Source: Polaribacter sp. (GTDB lineage Bacteria > Bacteroidota > Bacteroidia > Flavobacteriales > Flavobacteriaceae). Taken from it: DNA of 6,602 nucleotides. The stretch covers positions 1-6,602 of the forward strand of contig JAQWOW010000307.1 of the NCBI GenBank assembly GCA_029245665.1. Reading direction: 5' to 3'. The notes under the pieces are model-generated. The model made no database searches. It worked only from the letters and a program-made list of their open reading frames with translations, and was not told the origin of the DNA. A program made the position numbers and the translations under genes. Of this stretch, positions 1 through 5,687 are shown one piece after another; the first letter of the stretch is position 1, and the number at the start of each line of letters is the position of its first letter.

Positions 1-989
1 CCAACTGTTGTGTATTTCATTACGTATTTTTTATTCGGAAAAATTCTTTTGTAGGCACTTTGGCACATCAGTGTGGCCTCATGAAATCCGCATAAAATTA
101 ATTTTAATTTCCCTGGATACGTATTCACATCACCTATCGCATAAATTCCTGGAATATTAGTTTGATAATCTAATGCGTTATTTACTTTGATCGCATTTTT
201 CTCAATATCTAGACCCCAATTAGCAATTGGCCCTAATTTTGGTGACAGTCCGAACAATGGAATAAAATGATCTGTTTCAATTGTATAAGGATCTTCTCCA
301 TTTTTAATTAAAGAAACTCCTTCCACAGAATCTGTTCCAATAATTGCTGTTACTTCTGCAGGAGTAATCATTCTTATTTTGCCAGCATTTTTTAATTCTT
401 GTACTTTATCAACAGAATCTAAAGCGCCTCTAAATTCATTTCTTCTATGAATTAAAGTAACCGATGAGGCAATGTCTGTTAGGAAAATCGACCAATCTAA
501 TGCAGAGTCTCCACCACCAGAAATAACTACTTTTTTATTTCTGTACAATTCTGGATCTCTAATTATATATTCTACACCTTTATTTTCAAAATTAGCAATA
601 TTTGGTATCGGTGGTTTTCTTGGTTCAAAAGAACCTAATCCTCCAGCGATAGCAATCACTTTTGCCTGGTGTTTGGTGCCTTTATTTGTTGTTACAACAA
701 ATGTATCGTCTTCAAGTTTATCAATAGTTTCTGCTCGTTCCCCTAACGTAAACCCTGGTTCAAATTGTTTAATTTGCTCCATTAATTTATCCGTTAAATC
801 CCCTGCTAAAATTTCTGGGTAGGCTGGGATGTCATAAATTGGTTTTTTAGGGTAAATTTCTGAACATTGACCTCCTGCTTGAGGCAGCGCGTCGATTAAA
901 TGACATCTAAGTTTTAATAAACCGGCTTCAAAAACAGTAAACAAACCTGTTGGACCTGCACCTATAATTAAAATATCTGTTGTAATCAT
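1..989 (-). CDS. Ferredoxin/flavodoxin-NADP reductase, type 2 (thioredoxin reductase-like), 3' end cut off by window
   Basis: I translated this frame by hand from the ATG at 989; it stays open to the left edge (about 329 residues), so only the last stretch of a roughly 350-residue family is missing. The N-terminal FAD-binding motif IIGAGPTG lies at residues 8-15. The family segment GGQCSEIYP is at about 39-47, followed by a conserved YDIPAYP. A second dinucleotide-binding motif, SGGGDSALDW, is at about 157-166. The C-terminal FAD motif GIYAIGD precedes the visible end KYTTVG. There is no CxxC redox pair, which separates it from true thioredoxin reductases and fits the YumC-like class that passes electrons between NADPH and ferredoxin or flavodoxin in the cytoplasm. 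It lies 59 bases after the NifU-domain gene with no promoter box visible between them, so it is probably co-transcribed. Supplying electrons for Fe-S assembly is inferred from context. The exact electron partner cannot be read from the sequence. Confidence 0.88.
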   Translation of the reverse strand, partial: MITTDILIIGAGPTGLFTVFEAGLLKLRCHLIDALPQAGGQCSEIYPKKPIYDIPAYPEILAGDLTDKLMEQIKQFEPGFTLGERAETIDKLEDDTFVVTTNKGTKHQAKVIAIAGGLGSFEPRKPPIPNIANFENKGVEYIIRDPELYRNKKVVISGGGDSALDWSIFLTDIASSVTLIHRRNEFRGALDSVDKVQELKNAGKIRMITPAEVTAIIGTDSVEGVSLIKNGEDPYTIETDHFIPLFGLSPKLGPIANWGLDIEKNAIKVNNALDYQTNIPGIYAIGDVNTYPGKLKLILCGFHEATLMCQSAYKRIFPNKKYVMKYTTV

Positions 990-1048
990 TAATTTAAAAA
1001 ATAAGAATTGACCCAAAAAAGGTCGTTAATGCTTTTTTAAAACACCCT

Positions 1049-1285
1049 TTAAGCAACGTTAATTACCTCTTCTATTTGTGGCGCATACTTTTTAATCGTT
1101 GCTTCTACACCATTTTTTAAAGTCATTTGATTCACAGAACATCCTGTACAAGCACCTTCTAACTGAACTTTTACAATCGTATCTTCAATAGATAGTAATT
1201 TAATATTGCCTCCATCACTCATTAGAAAAGGACGAATTTCTTCCAATGCTTTTTCAACATTATTTAATGTTTCTTGTTTTGTCAT
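1049..1285 (-). CDS. NifU C-terminal-domain Fe-S scaffold/carrier protein
   Basis: This 78-residue protein consists of a single NifU C-terminal (Nfu-type) domain. The cluster-binding CxxC is C46-T-G-C49 within the family segment GACTGCSVNQMTLKNGVE, preceded by the conserved RPFLMSDGGNI around residues 18-28. Proteins of this family bind a [4Fe-4S] cluster between two subunits and hand it to apo-enzymes. The gene has no N-terminal A-type domain, unlike E. coli NfuA, and is the short stand-alone form. The ATG at 1285 lies 4 bases after the mrp stop codon, which suggests co-transcription and probably coupled translation. The family and role as a cluster carrier are clear. Delivery of clusters together with the neighbouring Mrp protein is an inference from the tight linkage. 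Confidence 0.93.
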   Translation of the reverse strand: MTKQETLNNVEKALEEIRPFLMSDGGNIKLLSIEDTIVKVQLEGACTGCSVNQMTLKNGVEATIKKYAPQIEEVINVA

Positions 1286-1289
1286 AATC

Positions 1290-2429
1290 TTACTTTTTTA
1301 CAGCACTACAGCCACTCATAGTTGTGATTCTTACCACTTCTGTTGGTGGTAAATTTTGATTTCTTTTTAACAATTCTGAAACCATTTCTTTGGTAATATC
1401 GTGAAAAGATTTTTCTAAAATAGTTTTTTCTTGTAAAGCAACAGGACGGCCAACATCTCCGGCTTCACGAATGCTTTGCACCAAAGGGACTTCTCCTAAA
1501 AATTTAGTTTTTAAATCTTCTGCTAGATTTTTTGCGCCATTTTGACCAAAGATATAATATTTATTATTTGGGAGTTCTTCTGGTGTAAAATACGCCATAT
1601 TCTCGATGATTCCCAATACAGGAACATTAATACTTTCTTGCTGAAACATAGCAACTCCCTTTTTAGCATCTGCCAGTGCTATGTTTTGAGGCGTACTAAC
1701 AATTACAGCACCGCTTATTGGTAATGCTTGTACGATGGATAAATGAACATCTCCTGTTCCTGGAGGCAGGTCAATTAATAAAAAATCTAGTTCCCCCCAA
1801 TCTGCATCAAAAATTAGTTGGTTTAGCGCTTTAGAGGCCATGGGGCCTCGCCAAATTACAGCTTGATTTGGATTTGTAAAAAAACCAAGAGATAGTAATT
1901 TTACACCGTAGTTTTCTATGGGTTTCATCTTGGAGCGTCCCTCAACATTTACAGACAATGGTTTTGCTTTTTCAACATCAAACATAATGTGTTGTGAGGG
2001 CCCATAGATATCTGCATCTAAAACGCCAACACTAAAACCCATTTTAGCTAAAGAGATTGCAGTATTTGCAGTAATTGTAGATTTCCCTACACCTCCTTTA
2101 CCAGAAGCTATTGCAATGATATTTTTAATCGTAGGAATCTCTTTTCCTCTAATTTGATTTGTCTTTTCCTTTATTTCAGGCTGCTGAACTTTTACATTGA
2201 TTTTTACCTCAATTTGTGAATCAATATTTGATTTGAGAACTCTGGTTATTTCGGATTCTAATTTCTTTTTTGCCTGTAATGTGGGATTGCTAATTACAAT
2301 GTCTAATAGAACTTCATTCCCAAAAGTTACCACATTTGTAACATTTTTGTTTTCTATTAAACTTTTCCCTTCTCCAGGAGCTGTAATAGTCTCTAGGACT
2401 TTGTATATATCTTGTTTTTTAAAACTCAT
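1290..2429 (-). CDS. mrp: Mrp/ApbC/NBP35-family P-loop ATPase, Fe-S cluster carrier
   Basis: This 379-residue protein has two parts. Residues 1-90 resemble the MIP18/DUF59 domain that often precedes bacterial Mrp. From about residue 100 there is a deviant Walker A ATPase of the MinD/Mrp type: SGKGGVGKST at 109-118, switch I with LDADIYGPS at 137-145, and switch II/Walker B LLIDLPPGTGD at 217-227. Family members carry or insert [4Fe-4S] clusters using ATP. The usual CxxC after the ENM motif (residues 276-278 here) is missing: that segment reads AYFTPEELPNNKYYIFG and contains no cysteine. The only cysteine in the protein is C374, in the C-terminal tail SGCSAVKK. The ATG at 2429 gives the expected N-terminus, and a -7 promoter box lies 32 bases upstream. 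This looks like the first gene of an operon with the NifU-domain and reductase genes. Confidence 0.93.
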   Translation of the reverse strand: MSFKKQDIYKVLETITAPGEGKSLIENKNVTNVVTFGNEVLLDIVISNPTLQAKKKLESEITRVLKSNIDSQIEVKINVKVQQPEIKEKTNQIRGKEIPTIKNIIAIASGKGGVGKSTITANTAISLAKMGFSVGVLDADIYGPSQHIMFDVEKAKPLSVNVEGRSKMKPIENYGVKLLSLGFFTNPNQAVIWRGPMASKALNQLIFDADWGELDFLLIDLPPGTGDVHLSIVQALPISGAVIVSTPQNIALADAKKGVAMFQQESINVPVLGIIENMAYFTPEELPNNKYYIFGQNGAKNLAEDLKTKFLGEVPLVQSIREAGDVGRPVALQEKTILEKSFHDITKEMVSELLKRNQNLPPTEVVRITTMSGCSAVKK

Positions 2430-2460
2430 TGAGGTTTTAATTAGGATTAATTCTAAATTA

Positions 2461-2468
2461 CAAAGATA
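2461..2468 (-). promoter_or_regulatory. Probable -7 promoter box for the mrp operon
   Basis: On the minus strand these bases read TATCTTTG, an exact match to the Bacteroidota -7 consensus TAnnTTTG, ending 31 bases before the mrp ATG at 2429. Transcription would start near 2455 and leave a leader of about 25 bases. No TTG sits at the usual 17-23 base spacing upstream, so the -33 element is weak or absent. Placement between the alkyltransferase-like gene and mrp supports a separate transcript for the Fe-S operon. Confidence 0.6.
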
Positions 2469-2498
2469 CTTGTAAAATTAGTTTTAAAGAAATATAGA

Positions 2499-2549
2499 AC
2501 AAAATACTGCCCTTAATTTCACCGCAAGCGAATATCAATTGTATTTTGT
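2499..2549. repeat. 9-bp perfect inverted repeat in the ATL-mrp intergenic region
   Basis: The arm ACAAAATAC at 2499-2507 is matched by its exact reverse complement GTATTTTGT at 2541-2549, with 33 bases between. Inside the loop a short TTCGC/GTGAA hairpin (minus strand, one G-U pair) could stack to give a compound structure. It lies just after the alkyltransferase-like stop codon and upstream of the mrp -7 box. It could therefore be a weak transcription end for the upstream operon or a protein-binding site for mrp control. The arms are AT-rich, so chance is a real alternative. Confidence 0.3.
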
Positions 2550-2559
2550 GCGTTTAAAT

Positions 2560-2886
2560 TTATTTCTTTGAAGGATTCCAAAATACTTTTTCAAAATCTT
2601 GAATTTGGTTTTTACAAACAGTAATCCCTTCATTTTCTAATAATTGTTGCATCAAGTTTGTACCATCAAAATGATGTTTCCCTGTAAGAATTCCTTTTCT
2701 ATTTACAACTCTATGTGCAGGAATGTCTTCTAAGCTGTGTGCTTTATTCATTGCCCAACCAACCATTCTTGCTGATCTTGCTGCCCCTAAAAAAACGGCA
2801 ATAGCCCCGTAGGTTGTAACCCTTCCATAAGGAATTAAACGAGCTACTGTATAAACTTTTTCAAAAAAATTTTCAGATTCTTTCAC
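2560..2886 (-). CDS. Alkyltransferase-like protein (ATL), MGMT fold without the reactive cysteine
   Basis: This 108-residue protein matches the C-terminal DNA-binding domain of O6-alkylguanine-DNA alkyltransferases. It carries YGRVTTYGAIA at 20-30 (Y26 corresponds to the base-rotating tyrosine) and SARMVGWAM at 38-46 (R40 corresponds to the arginine finger). The active-site motif PCHR is replaced by P56-A-H-R59, so it cannot take an alkyl group onto that cysteine. Known ATLs bind O6-alkylguanine and flag it for nucleotide excision repair; that role is inferred here. The length is normal for ATLs. The start is GTG at 2884-2886: the frame upstream has no ATG before a stop at 2917-2919, and MKESENFF fits the family N-terminus as I recall it. 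It follows trmB by 22 bases and is the last gene of that operon. Confidence 0.9.
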   Translation of the reverse strand: MKESENFFEKVYTVARLIPYGRVTTYGAIAVFLGAARSARMVGWAMNKAHSLEDIPAHRVVNRKGILTGKHHFDGTNLMQQLLENEGITVCKNQIQDFEKVFWNPSKK

Positions 2887-2908
2887 AAAGTGAAGATATA
2901 AAAACCTA

Positions 2909-3580
2909 TTAATATTTCAATCTAAATTTAATATACGTAATTGGTTTTCCTACTTCTAAATATTGATTCTCGTAAAAAGTTTGTGTTTCTGTAACTTCTT
3001 TTGGTGAACCTTCATTTTTGTATACATTGTGATTTGCGTTCAAAACCTCATGACCCTCACCATGCAACAAACCTAAGGTGTAACCATGCATGAATTCGCT
3101 GTCAGTTTTTAAGTTTATTATTCCGTCTTGACCTAATATCTGATGATATTTTCTCAAAAAATCAGCATTGGTCATTCTGTGTTTTGTGCGCTTGTACTTT
3201 ATTTGTGGGTCTGGAAAAGTAATCCAAATTTCAGAAACTTCATTTTCAGCAAATATAAAATCTACCAACTCTATTTGAGTTCTTATAAAAGCAACATTTT
3301 CTAAGTTTTCTTCTATTGCTGTTTTTGCTCCTCTCCAAAAACGAGCCCCTTTGATGTCTATTCCTATAAAGTTTTTATTCGGATTTTTTTGAGCTAAAGC
3401 GATGGTATATTCTCCTTTACCGCATCCCAACTCAACAACGATAGGGTTCTTATTCCCAAAAAAAGAGTGCCATTTCCCTTTGTGTGTAAAATTGGTTACA
3501 ACGTCTTCTCTTGTAGGTTGAATAACGTTTTTAAACGTCTCATTTTCTTTGAAACGTTTCAATTTATTTTTGCTTCCCAA
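2909..3580 (-). CDS. trmB: tRNA (guanine(46)-N7)-methyltransferase
   Basis: This 223-residue cytoplasmic enzyme transfers a methyl group from S-adenosylmethionine to N7 of G46 in the tRNA variable loop. The SAM-binding motif VELGCGKGEY is at 49-58, with the acidic ribose-binding residue following at D75 in FIGIDIKG. The family signature FPDPQIKYKRTKHR at 122-135 holds the catalytic aspartate D124. Further family motifs are KTD at 158-160 and the C-terminal T201-x-Y-E204. The start is TTG at 3578-3580; the next in-frame ATG would remove 135 residues and the SAM site, while MGSKNKLKRF looks like the normal flavobacterial N-terminus. The TTG lies 9 bases past the stop codon of the small membrane-protein gene and in the same frame, which suggests coupled or re-initiated translation. 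Confidence 0.95.
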   Translation of the reverse strand: MGSKNKLKRFKENETFKNVIQPTREDVVTNFTHKGKWHSFFGNKNPIVVELGCGKGEYTIALAQKNPNKNFIGIDIKGARFWRGAKTAIEENLENVAFIRTQIELVDFIFAENEVSEIWITFPDPQIKYKRTKHRMTNADFLRKYHQILGQDGIINLKTDSEFMHGYTLGLLHGEGHEVLNANHNVYKNEGSPKEVTETQTFYENQYLEVGKPITYIKFRLKY

Positions 3581-3589
3581 TATAAAAAT

Positions 3590-3811
3590 TTAAGCTTTGT
3601 CTTCTGTTCCTTCTCTTTTAAACTTATAGGATTCTTTCATCCAATAACGTAAAAGGAATAAAAAAACAATTAGAAAAAGCCAATTCACCCCATTAGAAAT
3701 CCACCATCCAAATTCTCTTAGTGCTAAATCTGAACGTAATTGATTGAAAGGTGTAAATAAATACTCCGTAAATAAACTACCTATCCATCTAAAAATATTG
3801 CTTGCTATCAT
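3590..3811 (-). CDS. Small membrane protein, DUF6341-like, function unknown
   Basis: This 73-residue protein has one clear membrane-spanning segment at about residues 41-58 (NWLFLIVFLFLLRYWM region). An amphipathic N-terminal half (FRWIGSLFTEYLFTPFNQLR) precedes it, and a charged, probably cytoplasmic tail (KESYKFKREGTEDKA) follows. The pattern of a WW pair, a short hydrophobic helix and then YWMK resembles DUF6341, a short family found in Flavobacteriia; I assign that from memory of the family pattern, not from a search. No catalytic motif is visible. It heads the operon with trmB and the ATL gene, under a well-formed promoter at 3833-3863, and is divergent from another uncharacterised membrane gene. 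The ATG at 3811 follows the promoter at a sensible distance. Members of this family may be mislabelled in databases after the neighbouring upp gene. Confidence 0.8.
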   Translation of the reverse strand: MIASNIFRWIGSLFTEYLFTPFNQLRSDLALREFGWWISNGVNWLFLIVFLFLLRYWMKESYKFKREGTEDKA

Positions 3812-3827
3812 AACTTAATTATCTTTA
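3798..3827 (+). promoter_or_regulatory. Possible promoter for the DUF6427-like gene
   Basis: A -7-like box TATCTTTA at 3820-3827 differs from TAnnTTTG only in the last base. A TTG at 3798-3800 lies 19 bases upstream, the expected -33 spacing. Transcription would start near 3833 and leave about 20 bases before the ATG at 3853. The -33 part falls inside the coding region of the divergent small membrane protein, and the element runs up to the minus-strand promoter at 3833-3863. Confidence 0.45.
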
Positions 3828-3832
3828 CACTG

Positions 3833-3863
3833 CAAAAATAACAAAAGAAACAATGCTAGCCAA
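3833..3863 (-). promoter_or_regulatory. Promoter for the DUF6341-like/trmB/ATL operon
   Basis: On the minus strand the -7 box TATTTTTG (3840 down to 3833) matches TAnnTTTG exactly. A TTG at 3863-3861 is placed 20 bases upstream, the preferred Bacteroidota spacing. Transcription would start near 3827, about 15 bases before the ATG at 3811. The -33 TTG overlaps codons 3-4 of the divergent membrane-protein gene, so the two promoters are likely to compete. Confidence 0.6.
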
Positions 3864-4782
3864 TTTTTTAGAGAAATCTAAACCAATCAATTTCATCCTC
3901 TATTTAGGGTTGTTTTTTTGTTTCTATACACGTACGATTGTCTCAATGCTATTTGAAGGCGAATTTGCCTGGCATATTGTATTTAAGAGTATTTTACTTT
4001 TTATAATTTTTCTGTCTATTTTTTTCTTTTTCAACTTTATCGTTTCAAGAAATAGACTCACATTTGGTCATTCGTATGCATTTTATGTCTTTACACTTAG
4101 CTTGATCCTTTTTTTAAAGACCCTTTGTAACTTTGAAACACTTAACTTGCTCTTAATACAGCTGCTTTTTTTAAGGAAAGTCTATAGTTTTCAGTCTTCT
4201 AAAAAAGTGATTCAAAAAATATTTGACAGTGGTTTTTGGCTGGGAATTCTTTGCCTTATTGAACCTTTTTCAATCCTTTTTTTCATACTTATATACGCCT
4301 CCATTTTTCTACAACAAAAAAGAACAATCAACAATCTGATTACTCCCATTATTGGCTTTATAAGTCCTCTAATCATCTATTTTACGTATTTATTTTGGAA
4401 TGATGCTGCTATTGTTTTTTTCGAAATCTTCAATATCAAAATAGCTGATACGTTATTTATTTTTGATAAAAGTGACCCTTCCTGGATCTTTTGGGGCATT
4501 CTTTTTTTAACACTATTTTCTACTGTATTAAAATCTCCAAAAGTTCTTTCTGTAAATAATTCTTTTAAAAAAAGTTGGATTCTCTTAATTATAAACGCAA
4601 TTACTTCAGTTGTATTTGCAGTGACTGTTAGTAATAAAAACGGATCAGAAATCGTCTACTTTCTCATACCCGCTTCTATAATTATTGCAAACGGATTTGA
4701 AGTTATCCAAAAAAAAATAGTGAAAAATATTCTGATAATTCTCTTACTTGGAATAACTGTTTCCACTTTTTTTTTATTATAA
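3853..4782 (+). CDS. Polytopic membrane protein, DUF6427-like, function unknown
   Basis: This 309-residue protein is almost entirely hydrophobic. By eye it has roughly nine to eleven membrane segments, at about residues 12-34, 42-65, 74-92, 96-112, 127-153, 161-182, 185-204, 211-227, 242-260, 267-286 and 291-309. There is no signal peptide separate from the first helix. Short charged loops (SRNRLTFGHS near 65-74, QKRTINN near 155-161, NKNGSE near 261-266) are the only polar parts. The layout resembles DUF6427, a Flavobacteriia membrane family; this is recognised from memory, and its function is not established. The many helices with a polar NKNGSE loop before a late helix recall polytopic glycosyltransferase or polymerase proteins, but I see no catalytic motif that supports this. 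It is divergent from the DUF6341-like gene and converges on upp with a 6-base overlap. Confidence 0.85.
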   Translation: MLANFLEKSKPINFILYLGLFFCFYTRTIVSMLFEGEFAWHIVFKSILLFIIFLSIFFFFNFIVSRNRLTFGHSYAFYVFTLSLILFLKTLCNFETLNLLLIQLLFLRKVYSFQSSKKVIQKIFDSGFWLGILCLIEPFSILFFILIYASIFLQQKRTINNLITPIIGFISPLIIYFTYLFWNDAAIVFFEIFNIKIADTLFIFDKSDPSWIFWGILFLTLFSTVLKSPKVLSVNNSFKKSWILLIINAITSVVFAVTVSNKNGSEIVYFLIPASIIIANGFEVIQKKIVKNILIILLLGITVSTFFLL

Positions 4783-5430
4783 TTTACCCCCAAAAGCCAA
4801 ATCACCTGCATCTCCTAAACCCGGAACAATATACCCTTTATTGTTTAATTCAGCATCAATAGCGGCGATCCATAAATGGGTGTTTTCAGGAAATTTATCT
4901 TTAATAAATTCTATTCCCTCAGAAGAACCAATTGCAACTACAATATGAATCTCTTTTGGAGTTCCGTGTTTTTTGATTGCTTCTAAAACAGCAACTAATG
5001 ACTGTCCTGAGGCTAACATCGGATCTGCCAATAACACCGTTTTATTATCTATTGCTGGAGCGGCAAAATATTCTACGACTATTTCAAATGCAGGATCATT
5101 ATTTGGGTGATGTCGATATGCTGAGATAAACCCATTTTCTACACCGTCAAAATAATTTAACAATCCTTGGTGCAAAGGAAGACCTGCCCTTAATATCGAA
5201 CACAAAACGATGTTGTCTGAAACTAATTGCTGTTCCTTTTTGCCAAGTGGTGATGCTATCGAAACACTAGAATAAGACAATTTTTTACTTAATTCATAAC
5301 CTAGAACCTCTCCTATTCTTTCGATATTTCTTCTAAATCGCATCGAATCTTTTTGACTGTTTGTACCTCTTATTTCAGCAATGAAAGTATTTAAAACTGA
5401 ATTTGATTCACCTAAATGATGTATTTGCAT
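4777..5430 (-). CDS. upp: Uracil phosphoribosyltransferase
   Basis: This 217-residue cytoplasmic enzyme of pyrimidine salvage makes UMP and pyrophosphate from uracil and PRPP. The PRPP-binding loop LLADPMLASGQS is at about 133-144 (typical form DPMLATGGS). The uracil-binding loop YIVPGLGDAGD is at 200-210, almost identical to the family signature. An upstream PRPP-contact segment ILRAGLP is at 79-85. The length is normal; the PRPP loop ends SGQS where many bacterial enzymes have TGGS, which I take to be a lineage variant. The ATG at 5430 is preceded by a -7 box at 5449-5456, so it is probably monocistronic. Its stop codon shares a TTATAA palindrome with the converging membrane-protein gene. 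Confidence 0.96.
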   Translation of the reverse strand: MQIHHLGESNSVLNTFIAEIRGTNSQKDSMRFRRNIERIGEVLGYELSKKLSYSSVSIASPLGKKEQQLVSDNIVLCSILRAGLPLHQGLLNYFDGVENGFISAYRHHPNNDPAFEIVVEYFAAPAIDNKTVLLADPMLASGQSLVAVLEAIKKHGTPKEIHIVVAIGSSEGIEFIKDKFPENTHLWIAAIDAELNNKGYIVPGLGDAGDLAFGGKL

Positions 5431-5448
5431 TTTGTCTATTTATAAGAA

Positions 5449-5456
5449 CAAATGTA
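5449..5456 (-). promoter_or_regulatory. Probable -7 promoter box for upp
   Basis: On the minus strand these bases read TACATTTG, an exact match to TAnnTTTG, ending 18 bases before the upp ATG. That leaves a leader of only about 10-15 bases. No TTG is found at 17-23 bases upstream, so the -33 element is not evident. Confidence 0.5.
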
Positions 5457-5632
5457 GCATATTATCAGTGGACTTATTCTTTTAAAAAAATGAGATTAGG
5501 AGGTATCGGTAATTTTGAAAACCATAAACAGCAAATGTGTTGAGCAATAGCCACATTAATTTTAAGGTTAATTTCTTGGTGTTTATAGATGTTTTTTAGA
5601 CTAGTTAAAGAGGTATTTAGTTCTAAAACAAG
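5457..5632. other. Intergenic stretch between upp and yicC promoters, no supported gene
   Basis: The stretch between the upp -7 box and the yicC -33 box holds no recognised RNA or gene. On the minus strand, one frame is open for 56 codons (5644 down to the stop at 5474-5476) but has no ATG; a 24-codon ATG frame (5556-5482) encodes a hydrophobic peptide. On the plus strand, a 17-codon ATG frame starts at 5490. None has a recognisable product. It may be plain spacer, a decayed gene remnant, or a small non-coding RNA. Confidence 0.4.
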
Positions 5633-5663
5633 TTGAAAATTCTGTTAAATAAAACTATCTTTG
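5633..5663 (+). promoter_or_regulatory. Promoter for yicC-gmk
   Basis: The -33 TTG at 5633-5635 and the -7 box TATCTTTG at 5656-5663 are separated by 20 bases. This matches the full Bacteroidota consensus and is the best promoter in the window. Transcription would start near 5669, leaving about 18 bases of A/T-rich leader with no Shine-Dalgarno sequence before the ATG at 5688. Confidence 0.7.
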
Positions 5664-5687
5664 CCCTACAACTAAAACGTTTATTTT

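Noticed and set aside
472..822. Plus-strand open frame of 116 codons
   Set aside because: It lies wholly antisense to the ferredoxin-NADP reductase, which translates cleanly with FAD and NADP motifs; the plus-strand product is low-complexity with no family resemblance.
1..989. Thioredoxin reductase (trxB)
   Set aside because: No CxxC redox motif is present between the FAD and NADP motifs, and the order and wording of motifs match type-2 ferredoxin-NADP reductases.
1010..1024. Small hairpin GACC/GGTC around an A-run between the NifU-domain gene and the reductase, considered as a terminator
   Set aside because: The stem is only four base pairs and the next U-run on the minus strand is separated by several bases, so it is too weak to call; read-through into the reductase gene is more likely.
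1542..1724. Plus-strand open frame of 60 codons inside mrp
   Set aside because: It is a shadow of the mrp coding strand with no supporting start context.
2197..2475. Plus-strand open frame of 92 codons over the start of mrp
   Set aside because: It is antisense to the N-terminal domain of mrp and has no recognisable protein features; it would also cross the mrp promoter box.
2560..2886. Active O6-methylguanine-DNA methyltransferase (ogt)
   Set aside because: The acceptor cysteine of PCHR is alanine (PAHR) and the N-terminal domain is absent, so the protein is an ATL and not a self-methylating repair enzyme.
3467..3652. Plus-strand open frame of 61 codons over the trmB start
   Set aside because: It is antisense to trmB and the small membrane gene and has no recognisable product.
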